Source: Mytilus trossulus (taxonomy: Eukaryota > Mollusca > Bivalvia > Mytilida > Mytilidae). From it: DNA of 64,000 bases. Shown piece by piece: positions 51,001 through 60,000 of the stretch. Every line of letters starts with the position of its first letter. Within the stretch, counting starts at the first letter, position 1. The translations under genes and the position numbers were made by a program. The DNA is taken from NCBI RefSeq assembly GCF_036588685.1, contig NC_086381.1:50219431-50283430 (forward strand). Reading direction: 5' to 3'. The notes beneath the pieces were generated by a model. It worked only from the letters and a program-made list of their open reading frames with translations. It was not told where the DNA came from and did not search any database.

Positions 51001-54000
51001 TAAGTTCAGTACCAGAATCAAATTTCATTGTCAATTATATCTCTAATGTGGCTAAAATTAACAAAATAAACATAGCTAGGTTCTTAGAGCGCACATTATT
51101 TAAGTAAAAACAAGCTCACAAATACTTAACCTGATTGGTAAAAGCAAGGTCACAAATACTAAACCTGATGATGTAAAAAATACTGCCTTTCATTATTTGG
51201 CTTTACTTTAAAATAAGATTCCAAATAGAAAGTTGCCATTATACCGTACATGAAATATTTAGACAGTTCAAAACTGATGTCATAGGTTTGGAATTTGCTG
51301 CTCAGTCTCAGCTATATGTATGATTGGCTGTTGATATTTAGAAATGAAATAGGACCTATTTCAGTTATTTCTGAGATAATTATCTTCCTTTAATTATTTA
51401 TAGGCCACATGCTTATGGAGAAGAACTTTAACGGCTGTACCAGAACTAAGCAGAGTTTTAGCACCGAACTTGGCCAAAAGACTTGGTGTAGAAGTCAGTG
51501 TAGCTCAAGGTCTCATGAACAGACTTGAAAAAGAAGGTTTCTTAAAGAGCAGTGGGAAAAATAAGAAGTATGTTATGTTTGGTGACTTTTATTTGTTTAT
51601 TTATAGTTAATGGTACCTTGTATTACTATTCTACACAGTAAAGAAGATTTTAGATTTGATTAAATTCACAAGTGTAAAAAAGTAGTTGGGGAGGGGGGTT
51701 CATTATAATATATGCATGGTACATGGAAAGACAGAATTTTACACTTTTGATTGATTGCTTGAAAAACAAGGAAAAAAAATCACATGCCAAAATAAATCTG
51801 AAGCATGTTGATGTATCAAATATCTTTGTTAAAACATTTTTCGAAGCAAAACATTAAACTTAAAAGACACTTGATTATTTTTCTTTATGATAGGTTATTG
51901 CACATTTTAAGCTCACAAGGGTCTGTCTCAGTAGTCCTCTGTTGTGGTTAACTTTTACAAAAGTCTTCTCCTCTGAAACTAATTTTAACCAGACTGGGCG
52001 ACAATCATTATTAGGGTTTCTAGTTTAAAAAATGTGTCTGATGGCCAACCAAGATGTATGACATGTCAATTATTTTGAAAACTTATAAATAAAAAAATGT
52101 GAAGGTAGAAAAAATGGTATGAATGTTGACATATTCATCAAATTCTCTAAAAAGACAAATTTTACCATTTTTTTACCATGTTTTGTCTATTATCTTGAAA
52201 AATAGATACAAACTTTCAAAAGCAAAAATGATCAGCAAGGTGACAATCTCTTCAAATAAGTTTACATGGTAGAAATTATGTGATGACCCTCTTGGAGTTA
52301 TTGCCCTTTAATGTACTAATTTTTGCACTTTTTACTTTATATCTGAACAAATGTAAATGCTTGAATTAACAAAAGGGATCAGAAGGATAGGACTTACAAA
52401 TATAAGTCAAAATAGTTGAAAATATCTGATATTCCTTTATACCAGCTTTGGTCATTTATAACAGTTATTACATTGTTGTGCAATTTTGACTAATATATTT
52501 ATTTTTTGGTTTCTAGAAGATATGTCCTTTCAGAAGCTTATACATTTAACAAATCATTGATTAGGTTTTGTACAAACTATCAAAATCATTATTTATTTCT
52601 TACGTTTGTATTGTGCAGATTTTATATGATTTCATGTTTATTAAGTTTCAACGGGGAAAAGTGTTTACTAGTGAATTTTAAACTTTTTAGGCTGGGAAAA
52701 ACTGTTGACAAGGAGAAAGTGAAAATAGATGGTTTCAAGAAATATCTTACAAGAAAGCCAACAGAGAAACCTACAATTGACACATCAATGAATGAAGAGG
52801 TAAGTGTGTACTATCAAACCTGTCTATAAAAGATGATACAGAGAAGGTGCAACAGTGCACCTTATAGACAGGTGCTAGATAAAAATGACACGAGAAATTT
52901 TGTGATAAGAAAAATGAATTAAAGAAGATACATAATTTCCAACACAAAATATTAGAAATACAAACCATGTAGGTTAATACTAGGTATCTAGGAAATATAT
53001 CTGTAAATATTTCAACTGTTTTCCTTTAAAACCTACAAATCAATATCTTGTTTTGAGATGTATTTATGATACATTTGATTAAAAAATGTTTTTTATGACT
53101 TTAATTTAAGTTCTTTTAAAGTGAAATTAAAAACTCTATATATGTTACAGAAAATACAAATATATACACAATATATGTAAGTTGTCGGAAAATATAAAAT
53201 TTATTTGTATGAGCTTTAGAAATAGGACCAAAAGGAGGCTCTCTTGTTTTGTAGTGAGTACAAATAAATTTTATTCATTTATAAAATGTTACTATGAAGA
53301 AACTCTATACTTTATTACAATTAGATTTAATGCTTTTGATTATTAATGAATAATTACTATTTTCAGACTGAAGATGATGGAGAATTTAAAAAGCCTCTGC
53401 AGAAGAAAGACATAAACAAATCTGTATGTTTTGTTTTAGTTATTAAATGCTGCTCTTTGTAAAAAATCAGCCAATTTGAATAAAAATCAAAACATGATCA
53501 GAAAAAAAATTGATAACCTATTAAATCATGTTTTTGTAGTTTCCATTATCATGAGTAAATCATGGTGTTTTTCATTTCTGTATGTGTGGTATTTCAAAAT
53601 ACTATAAACCAACTAAATTTGTTAAGCAATTTATTTTGTTATTTTTGCAAGTAGAAAAATATTGCAAATATAAATCATCCTGATTATGTAAAATTTGAAT
53701 TTTCCTTACTCAGCTACATCAAGTTAATTTGAGAATAGCAAATTAAATTTGAATCGCAACGAAATAGGCTAAAAAGGGCTAAAAGCGAAATAAAGTATCT
53801 ACGATATAAATTGGTTTTAAAATGTTAATTTCCAGTGCATTTGAACAAAATTATATCTTCTTTAAGCAGAATAGGAAAAGGAAATGAGACTTATTTTCAA
53901 GCATTACTACATATTAGGAACTGAAATTAATGTTAACTGGAGTGTGTTTTTGTTTGTCATGTTTTCATCACAACCTGATACAGGCAAACTGGCACTTTAG

Positions 54001-57000
54001 TGTGGTTTGAAAGGTAGTTTATATAAAGAAAATGTTCTGATCTGAAGACATTTTGTCTGGTTGAATTATTTTTTTAGTTGTAATAAAATGTTTCATTTAG
54101 TCGTGTGCAGAAGACTTGTTTGATAGTACACGGCACATATCTTAATCAACTCCCATAAGTTTTCAAATCACACTCTTGAAACTTTACAGAGAGGATGCAC
54201 CTTAGTGAATAAAAGATGAAAAAGCTGAAAAGTTACCCAAATTTTTTAGACATTTTTTTCAACTCTCACAAATATATCAATCCAGATCCCTGTCAGAAAC
54301 TTCACAGAGTGTTCCAATATTTACAAATATTTTAAGTTATCCCCATTTACCTAGGTATTGGAATGTAGTCATTTTCAGCAAAATTTACAAATAACAGTGC
54401 CAATTTTTTGTATAATTATGTCCTCTCACAGTTTTCAAGCCAGGTCCTTGCAATTAATATTTCATTTGGAATATCAATCTGAAAAATGAGATATTCATTT
54501 CTTGGCTGTTTCATCCTTTTAAGTAAAAACTCAGCTATTAATGATCGTTCATAATTATGTCCTTAGAGAGACTACAGTCTTGTTATGCTGTATGTTCATA
54601 AGGGAGGTGTAATTGTGTGAATATACTCAGGATTAAATGCATGGTAAGATTTTTTTTTAGACCCAAAGCTATAATATAGATTTTTTTCATGTTATTTATG
54701 ATTCTTACAAAAAACAAACACATATATTTAACTAGTTAGTGCCTCCCACAAAATAGATATCATACTCAAGATATTTTCCTTGTTAATTATGTATGCTTTT
54801 CATAATGCATTATAAAATATTTTGTTTCTTCATTTGTAATTTATTTTCTTTTAAAAAATGACTGAGCATTGTAGATAGAATAATGGATATAGATTTTGGA
54901 TTACTATTTCACAAATTTCAGAATAAGCAACTGATAAGACAAGCGTTGGAAAACCAAAATTACTTTTAGATATTAAAAGCAAGAAGTAACAAAATATCAA
55001 AGTTAATGGCTATATTATAACTTTAATACGCTGTAAAAATAGATCCATAGTACTGGTATTTAAATTTAATGAATCTGTTCCTTATGGTTGAATTAAAGTA
55101 AGTTGAAAATGAATGCATACGTAAACAGATCTTTTTGATCCAGTCACAGTTTCATTGCTGTTATTAATAGGTACTTCTAGTTTATGAAGATGAAATACTA
55201 TAATTAATGTTGAATTGAAAAAAGTTTTTTTTTAACTTTCAGATAGAACAGCTTTCTGCAATGACAGAAGATATTGAATTATCTAGACCTAAGAAAAAAG
55301 GAAGAAGGGGTAAAAAACAAAAGGAAAACAAGGAGAATGTAGAGGTACTTCATTATGTTCATAGTTTTGTTTGCTTTTTATACATCAGTATATGGGACGT
55401 ATTATGGTATAACTCTTTCCGTCTGTTCATCTATTGATCTGTCAACATGTGGGATAATAACTCAAAATCCCTTGAACCTTCAGTTTGCATGAAACTTTGA
55501 TGAATCATTTATATCTATTGATGTAAGCATTCTATCAATTATGTTAGTTTTTGATTTTATGTTACCAAGGTGTGGGATTTTATTCATATTCAATCTATGG
55601 TGCATATAAAGTCTGCTGGTAGGAGCACCTTTGAATACCAAGAAAGATAACTCAAATTTTATCCATTTACTTATTACTTAAAAACTAATTCTAAAATGTC
55701 TTCATCCTTCTAACTTTAGAGCATTTATGTTAAGGTATGTTCAAAGATTAGAAGGTCTTTGGAAAAGGGTGTGGGGGATGTCTTCATTTTGTATTCTTTA
55801 TTTTTTTTGGACCATTTTTCTCTATTCTGAGTTATTTTGCCAATAAAAAATAAAAGAAAACAAGGCGTATCAGCTCATCATCAGTATACCAATAATATAA
55901 AGTGATTCAGAAACAGTGCACACAGAAATAATGCAAAAATTATAACCCTAAAAGTTCTTGTCATGTAATGAAACAAATTATTCAAACTGTTGATTCAAAA
56001 GGTCATTGTTCCAGCTTCTTACTATACATGTTTTACCAAGGAGCAGCAAATACCAATTTTCAAGGTTTGAAATTAATGGTCCCAAATTTCTGTTGGCAAA
56101 CCCAAACCTCTGACACAGTCTGCAGCTTTTAGACATTATATAAATATAACACTCATTTATTTATTGAACAGTTTTACTTGTGTTAAAATGAGGGATTAAG
56201 GCTATACATTTAATTAAAAATTATTTACTTAGTAGTGTTCCATTTAAATATACATGGTAGCAGGGAAATTACTTTAAAAAGGAGTAATTTTAGTATTTTG
56301 CTTACCTTTCCACTATGAAATTGAGAATGGAAATGGGGAAATATGTCAAAGAGACAACAACCGGACCAAAGAGCAGATACTTGTTACCTATCTATAGACG
56401 AGATTTCAAATTGTCTTCCCTGGGTGTCATGTATGTTTTTATTGGAACAGCCTTAATGTCAAATTTACAAATTTCTGGATGTTTCATTACTTTGGATTAT
56501 TTTTTGGGCAAATTTAATCTATTATTTTATTTTGTCTTCAGGTTGAATCAGCTGTTGTACATCCCTGCCAAGAAAATGACACAAAGAAAAGCAGAAAAAG
56601 GGCTATATCAAAAGTTGATGAGGTAATTTGAACAAAAAAGGATAAGGTTATTTGTAAATGTATATGTCACAAACTAAATAGGGTTATCGCTTTAATTAAT
56701 GAGAAAAAGAGGGAGAAGATATTAAGGGCTATTCCATTAAAAAGTTGGAGGGTAGGAATTGACTTTCAAAATATCCCTACAACCAGGAACCAATTTTAGA
56801 TAGTTTTGAATAATGGTATGCATACTGAAAAAAGACCCATTACCAACATTCAATGATTAAACTAACCTCCCATTTACATTTTAGGGAATAGCCCTAAAAA
56901 CATATGTAAATGAAAACAAACACTACGGCCAAAACTAAAAAAATGTTGAAAATTGACAAGTCAATAAAACAACTATAAACTGATAAACAATGCACAACCA

Positions 57001-60000
57001 TACAAAATATAAAGATGCATGCTGATGCAATCCTTAAACTAACATCTTCATATAATGAAATTTTTGTTTTATGGATGTATTCTTCTCATGTCTTAGTCTG
57101 GTTGAAATCTAGTTCTGGAATTATTTCCAAAACATGTGATACAAGTGGAAAATATCACGGGGGTGATGGGACATTGTATTTTCTGGAACAGCCCTTATAA
57201 GAAATCGTCCCCAATTAAGATATGTTGTTTTTCACAATTTTACCTTTCAATGTTGTCGAGTAATAGACCTTTAAATAGTGAAAAAGTGATACATAGAACG
57301 TTCACCGTGCAATAACTGGAAAACCCTTTGTCCTGATTTTGACATTTCCATTTCTGAACCCTAAAAAGTTTTTTTTAATTTTGTTTTTAATTGATCCTGT
57401 TTGGGGTCCAGATAAATTTCATGGGTAAAATCTGGTTTACTGTCAATCTGACAGCATCTTGTTAATACTTTATATAGTTAAAAGGTTACTTATTTCCATT
57501 TCTGTTAAAAAATACATATTTGTAAATACAGTTCTTTATCAAATTTGATTTATCTTAGTATAAAAATCGTTACAGTTACAACTTGAAAAACGATTTACCT
57601 GCTTATCACAGTGCCATCGAAAATTCTGGGGAAACACTGAATTAGTGCTCGTCATTGTATTGCATATTTTTACATTTCCTAAGTGATGTTCAATAAAAAA
57701 AATATGTCCCTAGGAAGGGACGCCACATAAAAATGAATAAGAACAACACTCCCTTTGCATTTTGGTATTTCAAATACAACCACCCACATAAAATTTAAAA
57801 AAAATTGCCTTCCCTGGGGGGACATAATATTTTCTGGACCAGCCCTAACATAGCCATAGGCAGTCAATCTTTTAGAAAAGTTAAAATTGTTTTGGAATGG
57901 AATATTCCACATTAAAAAGAAAAGTAATTTTTTTTTAGGGACATCCAACTGTTAAATGGACTGTCCAACAAAGTTAAGTCTATTTCAAAAAGGTATATCC
58001 AAATAAGAATGGTATGAACCTTAGCAGTCCAGTTCATAAAATAGATATGATTACTGTTTTAATTATCACTGGTCACCCCTTTTAAAAAGTCGTAACAAGA
58101 TAATGAGTAAAAATTAAGAGATGTATTTGATCCTTTAAACATTCAATTATACCGGTAAGTGAACAATTTTTTAATTGAACACATTTCTTTAATTTCATGT
58201 TGTGGCTATAATCTTAATTTGCATTCACTGGTTTATAAAGTTTGTCATTTGTTGAATCAGATACTTTGTCAGTGCTGTGAACATACTAGTTATTCTAAAG
58301 TGAAATGAACACTTTTTAGACTCCTTGTTTTTATTCCTTAAGGGGACTTTTAAAAGCACTTTCTACATTTTTGCAGTATATATTTAGTTATAGAAACAAT
58401 ATTCTGTTCGCAGTTAAAAAGTCAGTCAGCTACTTCTGTAAACCTTTTTCTAAAAGTCTTCTCCCTTTAAACAGCAATGGATTATAATCTTCTGCTTCAT
58501 CTTATGATCTATAGGATATATAATGAATTGTGTGATTTCTGTTTCAGAAAGATCAACCAACATTACTTTAAAAAAAATTGAACAATTTTCATAGTTCAAC
58601 TATTGGAAAATATCTTGAAAAGCTATAGCTAAGGGATAATGTAACAAGCTCTATCAACTTGAAAATTTTAGAAAGATCTGTTGACCTGTAGTTTGAGTTA
58701 TTGCCCCCGAGATTTTTTCAATTGTCTAATCTTCTTTTTAGATAACCAACCTTGCTGTTAAAAAAAATGTGAACAGGAAGCTTGGAATATGTTTATCGCT
58801 TTTATTTATATATTTTTATTTTTTTTTATTGAAAGGCTATTTTCCCCCTTTGAAATGAATTTATATACCCATTGTACATGTTAATTATATTCTATTTTAA
58901 CAAAACATGTCTCTGGAAAAAAAAAAAATGTAGCCATAAAAGTCATTCACATGTGTCAGTAATTTATGGAGTTGTTAATAAACTCTTAAAAGTGTAAAAA
59001 AAAAAGATTGGGGGATGTTAACAAATCATTAGATTTACAGCTTTATTTCAGACATTTATGCATATTAAGTTTTAAAGCAAAATAAAATTAGAATTCAAAT
59101 TATTTCCATTTATTGTAATGCATATATATAATAAAGTAATTTTTCTTCAAATTTAACATATTTAGTATATAAAACATTGCAGTACAATTGTTACATCATT
59201 CACACTGTAACCACAGATATACTTGAGAAACGCTAAAGCATTAGTTGTCATTGTATGGTTTTGTTTACTTTGTTTACCTAAGTAGTCCATTTTTGAAAAA
59301 AGGTAGAATTGTTATACATTGAAACATTCCATAAAAGTAAAGTCTATTTTTTTAAGGGACATTCAACTGTAAAATGAACTACCCCAAATAGTTAAGTCCA
59401 TTTCAACTAGGTATATCCAAATGAGAATGGTATGTCCCTTAGCAGTCCACTTCATTCAATATAAATGGGTACTGTTTTATCACTGATCACCCCTTTTAAA
59501 TGTTGTAACACAATAATGAGTAAATGATATGATACTTGTAACTGTTTAATCCATGAATCATTCAATCATGAGTGAACAATTTTTACTGAACACATTTTAT
59601 TTTATTTTATAGGTTTTGCAACTTATCTAGATTTGTGTTCACTGGTGAATACAATTTGTGATCTGTTTATCAGATATCTAATAATTTGTCAGTTACATGT
59701 GAACATACAAGTTATTCTCAGTTAGGGCTATTTCATTAAAATGTACATGGAAGGGAAGGGAGGAAATTTCAAAATATTCTTACAACCAAGAACCATTTTT
59801 TAGATAATTTTGCATGATGGTAAAAGACACATACTGAAAAAAGACCCACGCCCCACATTCAATAATTAGACTTCATTTCCTACCCTCACACATACATTTT
59901 AATGGAATAGCCCTGAAGAGAACACCTTAAAGGCTTCTTATTTTTATTTTTTAAAGGGACTTTTTATAATCATTTTCTTAATTGTTCAGTTGAAAATATT

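Noticed and set aside
56315-56626. 103-codon frame as an independent gene
   Set aside because: It starts in a dispersed repeat and overlaps HORMA exon 20 in a different frame; the exon's own frame joins neighbouring exons in phase.
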